NCBI GenBank assembly: GCA_020024915.1
Contig: JAHHSZ010000004.1
Location: forward strand, 1 to 38,674
Source: Fusobacterium sp.
GTDB taxonomy: Bacteria; Fusobacteriota; Fusobacteriia; Fusobacteriales; Fusobacteriaceae
DNA length: 38,674 nt
Reading direction: 5' to 3'
The translations under genes and the position numbers were made by a program. Shown piece by piece: positions 8,010 through 15,804 of this stretch; positions within the stretch are counted from its first letter, which is position 1, and each line of letters starts with the position of its first letter. The notes beneath the pieces are model-generated. The model saw only the letters and a program-made list of their open reading frames with translations. It was not told where the DNA came from and made no database searches.

Positions 8010-9443
8010 TCAATTAAGGAAAGTAGTGTTGATAGGAATGGAGAGAGTAACTTTTGTACCTTTTCCTATTTCACTCTCTATTGAAATATCAATTTTTAAT
8101 AGAGTACAATTTTTTTTTACAATGGAAAGCCCCAAGCCATGACTACCCAATTTTCTACTTCTACTCTTATCCACTCTAAAAAATTTATCATAAATATGTT
8201 CAAGATCTTCATTTGAGATTCCAATACCATTGTCTACTATCTCTATTTTTAATATTTTATCTAATTCAGCTTTTATATTGATGGCTTTTCCAGAACCATA
8301 TTTTATAGCATTTTCAACAAGATTAAAGAGTAACTGTTTAAATAAATATTTATCAGAATAGATGAAAAAGCTTTGTGAGAAGATGTTGATGATCTGTTCA
8401 GGATAGATCACTTTAAAATGTTGCTTAATCTCTTCGAATAGCATTAAAATATCTATCTCATTAATTTCAAGGCTATTACTATCATTTTTAGCTAAAAATA
8501 GGAGCTTTGTAACAAGATTTGCCATATTATTAGTTTCTTCATAGATAGCTGTTAGACTCTCATCTACTAAATCTTTTCTTTCAAATCCCCATCTTTTAAT
8601 CATATTTACATAACTATTGATGATAAAAATAGGAGTTTTAAGTTCATGTGAAGCATTGTTAACAAAATCAATTTGAGCTTCAGTTTGCTCCTTTAATCTT
8701 TCTAACATTTGATTGTATGAGTTTGTAATATTGTCAAACTCAATAAATTTATTTTTTGATTTAATATTTTTGTTTAAATTGACTAAATTTATCTTATTTG
8801 TAATATCTTGTAATCTGGTTAAAGAATTGGTAAAATCTCTATAAAATTTTTTTGAGATAACAATGCTTAAAAAAGTAGTTATACTTATTAAGATGATTGA
8901 TATTCTAAAAATTCTAAGTAAGATTCTTTTTTCTTGAGAGAGTTTTTTTATAATCAAAATCTGTATTGGTTCTTGGTTAGGAATTTTAAACTCTCTATTT
9001 AAATATTGAAAATCAGGGAGATTAAAAAGAAAAAATTTACTGATATTGATCTCAAGATTACCATTTATATCTCTTCGAGTAAAAAATTTCTTTCTCTGTA
9101 CTTGATCAGAAAATTTGCTATCTTCTAATTTGGCTAATATATTATCAATATAATCTAATGTATAGACATTATTATTATGTTTAAATATGACAAAAGTATT
9201 TGGCATTTTAGGGCATTCCTCTAAAGCCCCGTAAAAAAGTTCGTTCCAACTTTTTCCAAGAGACAATTTTTTTTCAAATTCACCTACTTCATACCTAATA
9301 AAACTATCAATGGAGAGTATATCTGTATCAGTATCCTTAATAATGTATGAGATGAAGAAATAGAGTAGTCCAATATATGAGATAAAAAAGATAGATATTA
9401 TAAAAAAATAACTTTTGTACAGCTTTTTAGATATTTTTTTCAA
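8010..9443 (-). CDS. Sensor histidine kinase
   Basis: The 477-residue protein has two membrane helices (about 11-33 and 177-198) around a periplasmic sensor loop of some 140 residues. A HAMP-like linker follows, then HisKA with SHELKTP (His266 as the phosphorylation site) and HATPase_c motifs: NLVENAIKYG (N box), DNGIGIS (G1), YDKFFRV (F) and GSHGLGLS (G2). The start is TTG at 9443 with GGAGGTATCTAA before it, overlapping nothing: the response regulator stop ends at 9444. The sensor loop has no recognised motif, so the signal is unknown. It is co-transcribed with the regulator at 9444-10118 and divergent from the envelope operon at 10320, which is its most likely target. Confidence 0.92.
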   Translation of the reverse strand: MKKISKKLYKSYFFIISIFFISYIGLLYFFISYIIKDTDTDILSIDSFIRYEVGEFEKKLSLGKSWNELFYGALEECPKMPNTFVIFKHNNNVYTLDYIDNILAKLEDSKFSDQVQRKKFFTRRDINGNLEINISKFFLFNLPDFQYLNREFKIPNQEPIQILIIKKLSQEKRILLRIFRISIILISITTFLSIVISKKFYRDFTNSLTRLQDITNKINLVNLNKNIKSKNKFIEFDNITNSYNQMLERLKEQTEAQIDFVNNASHELKTPIFIINSYVNMIKRWGFERKDLVDESLTAIYEETNNMANLVTKLLFLAKNDSNSLEINEIDILMLFEEIKQHFKVIYPEQIINIFSQSFFIYSDKYLFKQLLFNLVENAIKYGSGKAINIKAELDKILKIEIVDNGIGISNEDLEHIYDKFFRVDKSRSRKLGSHGLGLSIVKKNCTLLKIDISIESEIGKGTKVTLSIPINTTFLN

Positions 9444-10118
9444 TTAGATACCTCCAATTTCAGATTTTAAAATATATCCAAACCCTCGAACAGTTTCAAT
9501 ATAATTTTTTTTCATTTTTTTACGTAGGGTATTGATATAGACATCTACTATTTTATCATCACCTTCATAATCAAATCCCCAGATATTTTCTAAGATCTTT
9601 TCTCTAGAGAGAACTAGTTCCCGATTTATTAGAAAATATTCAAGTAGAGCAAATTCACGTTTAGTAATACTGATCTCTTGGCTATCTATATAGAATTTTT
9701 TTTGTTGTAGATCTAACTTTAAATTCTTATAAATTAAAAAATCTTTGGACTTATAGTTACTTTTGTTTCTAAATGCTACTCTCATTCTTGCAAAAAGTTC
9801 ATCAATATTAAAAGGTTTAGTTATGTAATCATCAGCTCCCATATCTAAAAGTTCAATCTTGTTTTTTATCTGATCTTTTGCAGTAATTACAATTATTGGA
9901 ATTTCAGACATAGATCTAATCTTTTTACAGACCTCTTCTCCTGAAAGTTTTGGCAACATTAAATCCAATAGTATGAGATCATATTTATTAGAGTTAAATT
10001 TATCAATTCCATCATCTCCATCAATAGCAGTATCTACTCTATAACCTTCATGTGTTAGCTCTAACTGTAAGATTCTTCTTATTTTTTCATCATCTTCTAT
10101 AATTAAAATATTTTTCAA
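9444..10118 (-). CDS. OmpR/PhoB-type response regulator
   Basis: A 224-residue protein with a receiver domain in residues 1-115 and a winged-helix DNA-binding domain in 125-224. Seen motifs are IIEDDEK (acidic pair), LILLDLMLP with Asp52 as phosphate acceptor, ITAKD, and DDYITKPF with the conserved Lys. The effector part has KREFALLEYFLINRE and ends in ETVRGFGYIL, the usual recognition and wing region. The ATG is at 10118 with AGAGGTGGG upstream and a TATAAT further up at 10149-10154 (minus strand). It precedes the kinase without a gap. Confidence 0.94.
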   Translation of the reverse strand: MKNILIIEDDEKIRRILQLELTHEGYRVDTAIDGDDGIDKFNSNKYDLILLDLMLPKLSGEEVCKKIRSMSEIPIIVITAKDQIKNKIELLDMGADDYITKPFNIDELFARMRVAFRNKSNYKSKDFLIYKNLKLDLQQKKFYIDSQEISITKREFALLEYFLINRELVLSREKILENIWGFDYEGDDKIVDVYINTLRKKMKKNYIETVRGFGYILKSEIGGI

Positions 10119-10254
10119 AATCCCACCTCTAATTAATTTCTTATTCCTATTATAACACCTAAAAATTAAAATTTAGTAAATAAAAAAAATATTTTTTTTA
10201 AATACAAAGTTAAGAGTAGAAAAAATCTAGATTCAAAAAATAAAAAAATTTTTC

Positions 10255-10283
10255 TTTACCATTTTTTTACTTTTGTTTATTAA
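10255..10283 (+). promoter_or_regulatory. Probable promoter of the uronic acid / envelope operon
   Basis: TTTACC (10255-10260) and TATTAA (10278-10283) are 17 bases apart, 36 bases before the first ATG. The divergent intergenic region (10119-10319) also has a 10-base palindrome AATCTAGATT at 10224-10233, and TTAA tetrads at 10198-10201 and 10210-10213 that could be a response-regulator direct repeat. The regulatory reading is a guess. Confidence 0.4.
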
Positions 10284-10319
10284 AATCAAAATATCAAAAT
10301 TAGCAGGAGGAAAGATACA

Positions 10320-11045
10320 ATGAAACGTATTTCAGTAGTAGCCCCAGTGTATAACGAGAGAGAAAATATCTCAAATTTCATAAATAAAGTTGGGGCAAGT
10401 TTAAAAAAATGTGCACTATCTTATGAGATTATTCTTGTAGATGATGGAAGTACAGATGGAAGTTATGAGGTATTAGAGGAGGAAGCTAAAAAAGATGGAC
10501 ATGTAAGAGTTTATCATTTTACTTGTAATAATGGACAAACAGCAGCATTAGATGCAGGTTTTAAAAAAGTAACAGGAGATGTTGTTATTATGATGGACTC
10601 AGATTTACAAACTAATCCAGAAGATATCCATTTACTATTACCATATTTACAAGATTATGATATGGTGAATGGGAAAAGAGAGACTAGAGAAGATGGATTA
10701 AAAAGAAAAATTTCTTCTGTTGTTGGAAATGGAGTTAGAAATTTTATAACTGAAGATAATATTATAGATACTGGCTGTCCATTGAAAGTTTTTAAAAAAG
10801 AGGTGGTAGAGAGTTTTTACCTATATGAAGGAATGCATAGATTCTTGCCAACATTAGCTAAGATGAATGGTTATCGAGTAATTGAAGTTCCAGTAAGACA
10901 CTATGATAGAGAGTTTGGAGTATCAAAATATGGAGTTTTTAATCGATTGTTCAAGGGGTTAAAAGATGTATTTGCAGTGAGATGGATGAAAAAAAGAGCC
11001 TTGAGATATGAGTTTAAAGAGAGGAGAGAAGAGTGTTCAAATTAG
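10320..11045 (+). CDS. GT2 family glycosyltransferase, ArnC/DPM-like (polyprenyl-phosphate sugar synthase)
   Basis: The 241-residue protein has a GT-A fold like dolichol-phosphate-mannose synthase and ArnC. It shows VVAPVYNERENI at the start, ILVDDGSTDGS at about 40, and the DXD-like metal site MDSDLQTNPED at about 97. A conserved HRFLP (about 182) follows, then the membrane-proximal RHYDREFGVSKYG. It has no C-terminal membrane pair, unlike many relatives; the small LAB_N protein encoded next may provide the membrane part. With Ugd and an epimerase in the operon, the donor sugar is most likely UDP-GlcA or UDP-GalA and the product a polyprenyl-phosphate uronic acid. The ATG has AGCAGGAGGAAAG upstream. 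Confidence 0.85.
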   Translation: MKRISVVAPVYNERENISNFINKVGASLKKCALSYEIILVDDGSTDGSYEVLEEEAKKDGHVRVYHFTCNNGQTAALDAGFKKVTGDVVIMMDSDLQTNPEDIHLLLPYLQDYDMVNGKRETREDGLKRKISSVVGNGVRNFITEDNIIDTGCPLKVFKKEVVESFYLYEGMHRFLPTLAKMNGYRVIEVPVRHYDREFGVSKYGVFNRLFKGLKDVFAVRWMKKRALRYEFKERREECSN

Positions 11046-11302
11046 ATTTTTTTATGTTAATAGGGCTGTTAGGACAGATATTTTTTTCAATACGTTTCTT
11101 GGTTCAGTGGTTGGCAAGTGAAAAAGCTAAAAAAAGTGTTATTCCCTTTTCCTTTTGGATATTTAGTTTACTTGGAAGTTTGAATTTATTAATTTATGCT
11201 ATTTATAGGAAAGATCCAATATTCATACTGGGACAGTTGCCTAATCTTTTAATCTACTCAAGAAATATATGGTTGATCAGAAAAAGAGGTAAAAATGAGT
11301 GA
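11033..11302 (+). CDS. LAB_N domain membrane protein (lipid-A biosynthesis N-terminal domain)
   Basis: The 89-residue protein matches the stand-alone LAB_N domain in length, and has the signature sequence FFSIRFLVQWLASEKAKKS, followed by PFSFWIFSLLGSLNLLIYAIY and GQLPNLLIYSRN. Three membrane helices are expected. The domain is found N-terminal to LpxB in some bacteria, and as a separate gene beside lipid-linked glycosyltransferases. It may hold the polyprenyl-phosphate sugar or its synthase at the membrane, but its exact role is not established. The start is GTG at 11033 inside the last codons of the GT2 gene, with GGAGAGAA before it, so the two are translationally coupled. Confidence 0.82.
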   Translation: MFKLDFFMLIGLLGQIFFSIRFLVQWLASEKAKKSVIPFSFWIFSLLGSLNLLIYAIYRKDPIFILGQLPNLLIYSRNIWLIRKRGKNE

Positions 11303-11569
11303 GAAAAGAAATATATTTTATCTACTTTTATTGGCTCTTGTGGTTTTCAGGAGTAATATTTGGGGAAGATCAGCAGATATAAGAGTAGGAGGAAAGAGAA
11401 TAAATGATTTAGGTAAAAGTATAAAGTTATCTGAGGAATTTATCTTACTTGGAAAATTAGAAAAAATTTAAATAAAGATTATAAGATAGAACTAGAAAAA
11501 ACATATATAAAAAATAAAGATGAGTTGGTAAAGTTGTATTATTTAAAAAAGAAGGAGAGTAAAATATGA
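11295..11569 (+). pseudogene. Small secreted protein gene broken by a frameshift
   Basis: An ATG at 11295 opens a 58-codon frame with a signal-peptide-like start (MSEKRNIFYLLLLALVVF, then RSNIWG). It stops at TAA 11469-11471, right after an AAAAAATTTAAA run. Directly afterwards, in the -1 frame, a coding-like stretch continues (NKDYKIELEKTYIKNKDEL, then a lysine-rich end) and stops with TGA at 11567-11569. That TGA overlaps the ATG of the next gene as ATGA, as a real operon gene would. The start overlaps the LAB_N gene by 8 bases. The full product would be about 91 residues and periplasmic. It is either a recent frameshift, a sequencing error in the A/T run, or a recoding site. I do not recognise the family. 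Confidence 0.65.
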
Positions 11570-12621
11570 AAATAGTAGTAACAGGAGGAGCAGGATTTAT
11601 AGGATCACATCTATGTGAACAACTTTTAAAAAAAGAGCACAGAGTAGTCGTAATTGATAATTTTGATGAATTTTATTCTTATGAGATAAAATTAAAAAAT
11701 ATTCTTGAATGTACAAAAAATATAGAAAAATTACCACTAATAAAAGAGTTTTTAAAAAATTATCTTTCAAAAGATCAAATTATAAGAGAGATCTCATACT
11801 TAGTAGAGAGTAAAAATTATAAGCTATATTATGAGGATATTAGAAATTTATCAAAAATAGAAGAGATTTTTAAAGATGAGGCTCCAGAGCTGATAATAAA
11901 CTTGGCTGGATTAGCAGGAGTAAGACCTTCATTGGAGTGTCCATTAGAGTATGAGGAAGTGAATATAAGAGGATATATGAATCTTTTGGAGATGTGTAAA
12001 AAATATGGTGTAGGTAAATTTATACAAGCATCTTCCTCATCAGTTTATGGAAATAATAAAAAAGTTCCATTTTCAGAGCTAGACAGTGTAGATTATCCAA
12101 TATCACCATATGCAACTACTAAAAGATCTTGTGAATTAATAGGATATACTTATCATAAACTGTATTCAATGGATATGCTACAATTGAGATTTTTTACTGT
12201 ATATGGAGAGAGACAGAGACCAGACTTAGCTATTTATAAGTTTACAAGACAGATCTTAAATGGTGAGAAAGTGACAATGTATGGAGATGGTAAGGCATAT
12301 AGAGATTATACTTATGTAGGGGACATAGTTGATGGAGTAGAGAGAGGAATTGATTATTTACTTGAGAATGAAGATGTTTATGAGATCTTAAATATAGGAA
12401 ATTTTAATACTATCTCATTGAAAGAGATGATAGAGGTAATAGAGAAAGAACTTAATATAAAAGGAGAGATAGTATCACTTCCAATGCAACCTGGAGATGT
12501 TACAAGAACTTTTGCAGATATATCAAAAACAGAGAAATTAATAGGTTATAAGCCTAAAATGGAGTTTAGAGAGGGAATAAGAAGATTTATATCTTGGTAT
12601 AAAAAGGAGAATGAAATGTAG
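11566..12621 (+). CDS. NAD-dependent epimerase, UDP-glucuronate 4-epimerase-like
   Basis: The 351-residue extended short-chain dehydrogenase has TGGAGFIGSHLCEQLL (NAD site), SSSSVYG, the catalytic YATTK motif and RFFTVYGERQRPDLAIYKFT, which closely resembles the region typical of UDP-glucuronate 4-epimerases. It should interconvert UDP-GlcA and UDP-GalA, and the gene downstream makes UDP-GlcA. An insertion of about 40 residues after the Rossmann start (NILECTKNIEKLP onwards) is longer than in the plain epimerases and may be a lineage feature. The ATG overlaps the preceding broken gene's stop and has GAAGGAGAGTAAAAT before it. UDP-GlcNAc epimerase activity cannot be excluded. Confidence 0.86.
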   Translation: MKIVVTGGAGFIGSHLCEQLLKKEHRVVVIDNFDEFYSYEIKLKNILECTKNIEKLPLIKEFLKNYLSKDQIIREISYLVESKNYKLYYEDIRNLSKIEEIFKDEAPELIINLAGLAGVRPSLECPLEYEEVNIRGYMNLLEMCKKYGVGKFIQASSSSVYGNNKKVPFSELDSVDYPISPYATTKRSCELIGYTYHKLYSMDMLQLRFFTVYGERQRPDLAIYKFTRQILNGEKVTMYGDGKAYRDYTYVGDIVDGVERGIDYLLENEDVYEILNIGNFNTISLKEMIEVIEKELNIKGEIVSLPMQPGDVTRTFADISKTEKLIGYKPKMEFREGIRRFISWYKKENEM

Positions 12622-13945
12622 TATGAAGATAAGTATAATTGGAACAGGATATGTTGGTTTAGTTCAAGGGGTTACTCTTGCTAATTTTGGAGCAAATGTA
12701 ATCTGTATGGATGTGAATAAAGAGAGAATTGAAAAGTTACAAGAGGGGAGTATTCCTATTTTTGAACCAGGTTTAGAAGAGTTATTAAAGAAAAATCAAG
12801 AGGCTAAAAGAATTGAGTTTATAACAGAGTTAAAATATGCTGTGGAAAATTCAGAAGTTATTTTTATAGCTGTTGGAACACCACCTGCTTCAGATGGTTC
12901 AGCAGATATTCACTATATCCTAGATGTTGCCAAAAGTATAGGAGAATATATCAATGAGTATAAAGTTATAGTGAACAAGTCTACTGTTCCAGTTGGTACG
13001 GCTAAGTTAGTAAAAGAGTGTATAAATCAGGAATTGTTAAAAAGATCTGTAGAAATGGAGTTTGATATTGTATCTAACCCAGAGTTTTTAAGAGAGGGAA
13101 AAGCGGTGTTAGATTGTCAAAAACCTGATAGAATAGTTATAGGGTATGAAAGTGAAAAGGCTAAGGAGATAATGAAAAAAGTCTATGATGTGTTATTTAT
13201 AAATGCAACTCCATTTATATTTACTAATATAGAGACAGCTGAGATGATAAAGTATGCTTCAAATGCCTTTTTAGCTGTAAAAATATCATATATTAATGAG
13301 ATTGCCTTGTTGGCAGAGAAAGTTGGAGCAAATACTCAGGAGATTGCAAGAGCTATGGGAATGGATGGAAGAATATCTCCTAAATTTTTACACTGTGGGG
13401 CTGGATATGGAGGATCTTGTTTTCCTAAGGATACAAAAGCCATAGTTGATATGGCAAATAAGTATGAAGAGGATATGTATATTATAAGGGCAGCAATCGC
13501 AGCTAATGAAAAACAGAAAAGAAAGATAACAGAAAAAATTATTGAAAAGATGAGTGGAGTGTCAAATAAAATAATAGGTGTCTTAGGACTTTCATTTAAA
13601 CCTGATACAGATGATATGAGAGAGGCACCAAGCTTGGATATAATTAGAGGATTAGTAAGAGCAGGAGCAAAGATTCATGCATATTGTCCAGAAGGGATAA
13701 AAGAAGCAAGATGGAGATTGAAAGATATAGAGAAAGATATAATTTACTGTGCAGATGAGTATTCAACAGCTAATGGTGTAGATGCTATGGTGTTGATAAC
13801 AGAATGGAATCAATTCAGAGGAATGAATTTGAAAAAAATAAGAGAGAGAATGAGTGACAACTACTATTTCGATCTGAGAAATGTGTATATAAAAGATGGA
13901 AATATTAGAAAAGATTTCAAATACTTTCCAGTTGGGCAAAATTAG
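12611..13945 (+). CDS. ugd: UDP-glucose 6-dehydrogenase
   Basis: A 444-residue UDP-glucose/GDP-mannose dehydrogenase, full length for the family. It has SIIGTGYVGLVQGV (NAD site), VNKSTVPVGT, SNPEFLREGKAV, KYASNAFLAVKISYINEI and the catalytic-Cys motif GAGYGGSCFPKDTKA. The C-terminal domain has GLSFKPDTDDMREAPS. It oxidises UDP-glucose to UDP-GlcA with two NAD+. The ATG at 12611 is used because AAGGAG lies six bases before it; an internal ATG at 12623 has no good ribosome site. It overlaps the epimerase gene by 11 bases, so both enzymes probably act in sequence on the same pool. Confidence 0.96.
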   Translation: MKCSMKISIIGTGYVGLVQGVTLANFGANVICMDVNKERIEKLQEGSIPIFEPGLEELLKKNQEAKRIEFITELKYAVENSEVIFIAVGTPPASDGSADIHYILDVAKSIGEYINEYKVIVNKSTVPVGTAKLVKECINQELLKRSVEMEFDIVSNPEFLREGKAVLDCQKPDRIVIGYESEKAKEIMKKVYDVLFINATPFIFTNIETAEMIKYASNAFLAVKISYINEIALLAEKVGANTQEIARAMGMDGRISPKFLHCGAGYGGSCFPKDTKAIVDMANKYEEDMYIIRAAIAANEKQKRKITEKIIEKMSGVSNKIIGVLGLSFKPDTDDMREAPSLDIIRGLVRAGAKIHAYCPEGIKEARWRLKDIEKDIIYCADEYSTANGVDAMVLITEWNQFRGMNLKKIRERMSDNYYFDLRNVYIKDGNIRKDFKYFPVGQN

Positions 13946-13958
13946 ATAGGGTGTTTAT

Positions 13959-15410
13959 ATGAAAATAAGATTGAAAAATTATTTTTATATGTTAGGAATA
14001 CATATTTTTATAGGAATACCACTAGCATATTTAAGATTTCCAGATGCTAGAAATGAGTTAAAGTATTTTATAATCGTAAAGAGTATGATAGAGGAAAAAA
14101 GTTTGTTTGTATTAAAATACTTTTCACAGCTCTATCCAGATAAACCACCACTATATTTTTGGCTCTTGAGAGTTGGAAGATTTTTAAGTGAGGAGAAATT
14201 TACTTTCATAGCTATAGTATTGGGTTCATTGATACCAGCTATGATATTTACTCTACTTTTCTATAAATTTTTAAAAAAGTTTATAGAGGAGAAAAGAGCT
14301 TTTGAAATATCAATATTTTTGTGTACATTGCCATATTTTATGGGTGTTTCAGTTTTTATCAGAATGGATATGCTAATGAATCTATTTATTTTTAGTAGTT
14401 TATACCTTTTCTTTAGTTTTTACTATTTTGAGACTTCTATAAGAGGAGATAGATTAATCTTATTTTATACATCAATATTTTTGGCTATATTTACAAAGGG
14501 TATAGTGGGAATAGCTATCCCAATAATAACAATATTATTTTTTTTAGTAGCTGAAAAGAATATAGAATTTTTAAAAAAAATTAAATTTATCAGGGGAATA
14601 TCTCTTATTTTTAGTTTAGTTGGAATCTGGTTTTATTTAATATATAGATCTTCACAGGGATTTGAATATATATCACTGCTACTTGGACAAGAAACAGTTG
14701 GAAGAATAGTAAATTCTAAAGCACATAGTAGAGGAATATGTTACTATTTAATACAGCTACCACTAATATTTTCACCTTATATATTTATGATTTTAGGTGT
14801 ATTTATCTATTATTTAAAGAGGTTAAAAAGATTTAAAGAGTGGGAAAGATTAGAAAAAATAGGATTTAGTTATCTCTTTCCAAGCTTTGTAATGCTTTCA
14901 TTAGCCAGTGGAAAATTAGCTATATATCTATTACCTCTGTTCCCAGGAGTTGTAATATTGATGTATTATATTTTGAAATATAAGGAGAAAGATAGATTGC
15001 TCAATCTTCTATATGAAGTAACAATTAGAATAAACTTTCCTTCATATTTTTTAATAAAATATAGAAAAAATAGTGGAATATTTGAGATATTTGCAATATC
15101 TAATATTTGTATTTTAATATTGCTGTTGGGAGGATTGAACTATTATAATCAAAATTATACATTGGAGCCGTTTGTCCAATTGATAGATAAAATACCTGAT
15201 AAAGTGGAAGCATATAGATTTGATGATTATAGAAATTTTGAGTGTTTTACTAGCTATAAGATAGATAATTATGAAGATATTAAAGAGATATCTAAAGGAT
15301 ATTTTATAGTTAAAAATAAATATAAGTATGAGATAGAAAAGATGCACTCTCAATTGATATATGAGAATAGAGAGTATTCTCTATATAGTATAGGTGAGGT
15401 AAGTAAATAA
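13959..15410 (+). CDS. ArnT-like membrane glycosyltransferase (GT83/PMT_2-type)
   Basis: The 483-residue protein has many membrane helices and the GT-C signature of ArnT relatives. RFPDARNELKYF (first loop, with the Asp expected for catalysis) is followed by LYPDKPPLYFWLL, and the helices then run to about residue 395, before a soluble C-terminal part of roughly 80 residues. ArnT-type enzymes move a sugar from polyprenyl-phosphate to lipid A, core or another surface acceptor on the periplasmic side. In this operon the donor would be a uronic acid. It is shorter than E. coli ArnT (about 550). The ATG at 13959 has TAGGGTGTTTAT upstream, a modest ribosome site. Confidence 0.83.
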   Translation: MKIRLKNYFYMLGIHIFIGIPLAYLRFPDARNELKYFIIVKSMIEEKSLFVLKYFSQLYPDKPPLYFWLLRVGRFLSEEKFTFIAIVLGSLIPAMIFTLLFYKFLKKFIEEKRAFEISIFLCTLPYFMGVSVFIRMDMLMNLFIFSSLYLFFSFYYFETSIRGDRLILFYTSIFLAIFTKGIVGIAIPIITILFFLVAEKNIEFLKKIKFIRGISLIFSLVGIWFYLIYRSSQGFEYISLLLGQETVGRIVNSKAHSRGICYYLIQLPLIFSPYIFMILGVFIYYLKRLKRFKEWERLEKIGFSYLFPSFVMLSLASGKLAIYLLPLFPGVVILMYYILKYKEKDRLLNLLYEVTIRINFPSYFLIKYRKNSGIFEIFAISNICILILLLGGLNYYNQNYTLEPFVQLIDKIPDKVEAYRFDDYRNFECFTSYKIDNYEDIKEISKGYFIVKNKYKYEIEKMHSQLIYENREYSLYSIGEVSK

Positions 15411-15411
15411 T

Positions 15412-15450
15412 AAAAATAGAGAGATAACTAATAGTTTTCTCTCTATTTTT
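15412..15450 (+). terminator. Terminator of the envelope operon
   Basis: Perfect 13-base arms (15412-15424 and 15438-15450, AAAAATAGAGAGA with TCTCTCTATTTTT) form a hairpin with a 13-base loop. The U-rich 3' arm ends in a TTTTT run. It sits directly after the ArnT-like gene stop at 15410. Confidence 0.85.
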
Positions 15451-15452
15451 TA

Positions 15453-15656
15453 TCAGTGTGTTAGGTGTGTCAATGGCATTAAAATTATACCAACAAAAGT
15501 AGATATTAGAGCTATCTTTATATATCCATACTGTCTAGAACTAAGGATTAACTCCTCAATAGCAATATACAACATTATCCCAGATATTAGTGCAAAAATA
15601 GCACCTAAAGAGAATTCATTTATATATGGACGTAGAACTAGATAGATGTAACTAGG
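15453..15656 (-). pseudogene. Remnant of a ZIP family metal transporter (C-terminal part only)
   Basis: On the minus strand a 67-codon open stretch reads LVLRPYINEFSLGAIFALIS, then GIMLYIAIEELILSSRQYGY, then ALISTFVGIILMPL and a stop. This is the last two membrane helices of ZIP/ZupT-type transporters, including the EEL and RQYG positions. The roughly 200 upstream residues are missing and the frame is closed by a TGA just upstream (15657-15659), so it is a decayed fragment. A second short coding-like piece at 15665-15739 (ILLLILLYFYKEFRLFKDTA) may come from another transporter or the same ruin. The gap 15411-15804 holds nothing else I can identify, apart from the terminators at 15412-15450 and 15752-15797. 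Confidence 0.7.
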
Positions 15657-15751
15657 TCAGCAATTCAGATTTTTGTTAAGGCTGTATCTTTAAATAGTCT
15701 AAACTCTTTGTAGAAGTATAACAGGATCAATAACAGTATTTTTTCCTTTAT

Positions 15752-15797
15752 AAAAAACGAAAGAGAAACAATTTATATAAGTAAAATTTTCCCTTTC
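15752..15797 (-). terminator. Terminator after moaC
   Basis: On the minus strand GAAAGGGAAA (ending near 15788) pairs imperfectly with TTTCTCTTTC down to 15759, followed by G and a run of six T (15752-15757). It would end the modAB/moaC transcript. Confidence 0.6.
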
Positions 15798-15804
15798 ATT
15801 TTCT

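Noticed and set aside
10119..10319. Riboswitch or small RNA in the divergent AT-rich region
   Set aside because: The stretch is mostly A and T runs with no stable stem beyond a 10-base palindrome; a promoter region explains it.
11455..11480. Programmed -1 frameshift in the small secreted gene
   Set aside because: The AAAAAATTTAAA run does not place a standard X-XXY-YYZ slippery site in the zero frame and no stimulatory stem is clear, so a mutation or read error is more likely.
15114..15353. 79-codon minus-strand frame inside the ArnT-like gene
   Set aside because: It is antisense to a well-supported membrane transferase; hydrophobic look comes from the AT-rich sequence.
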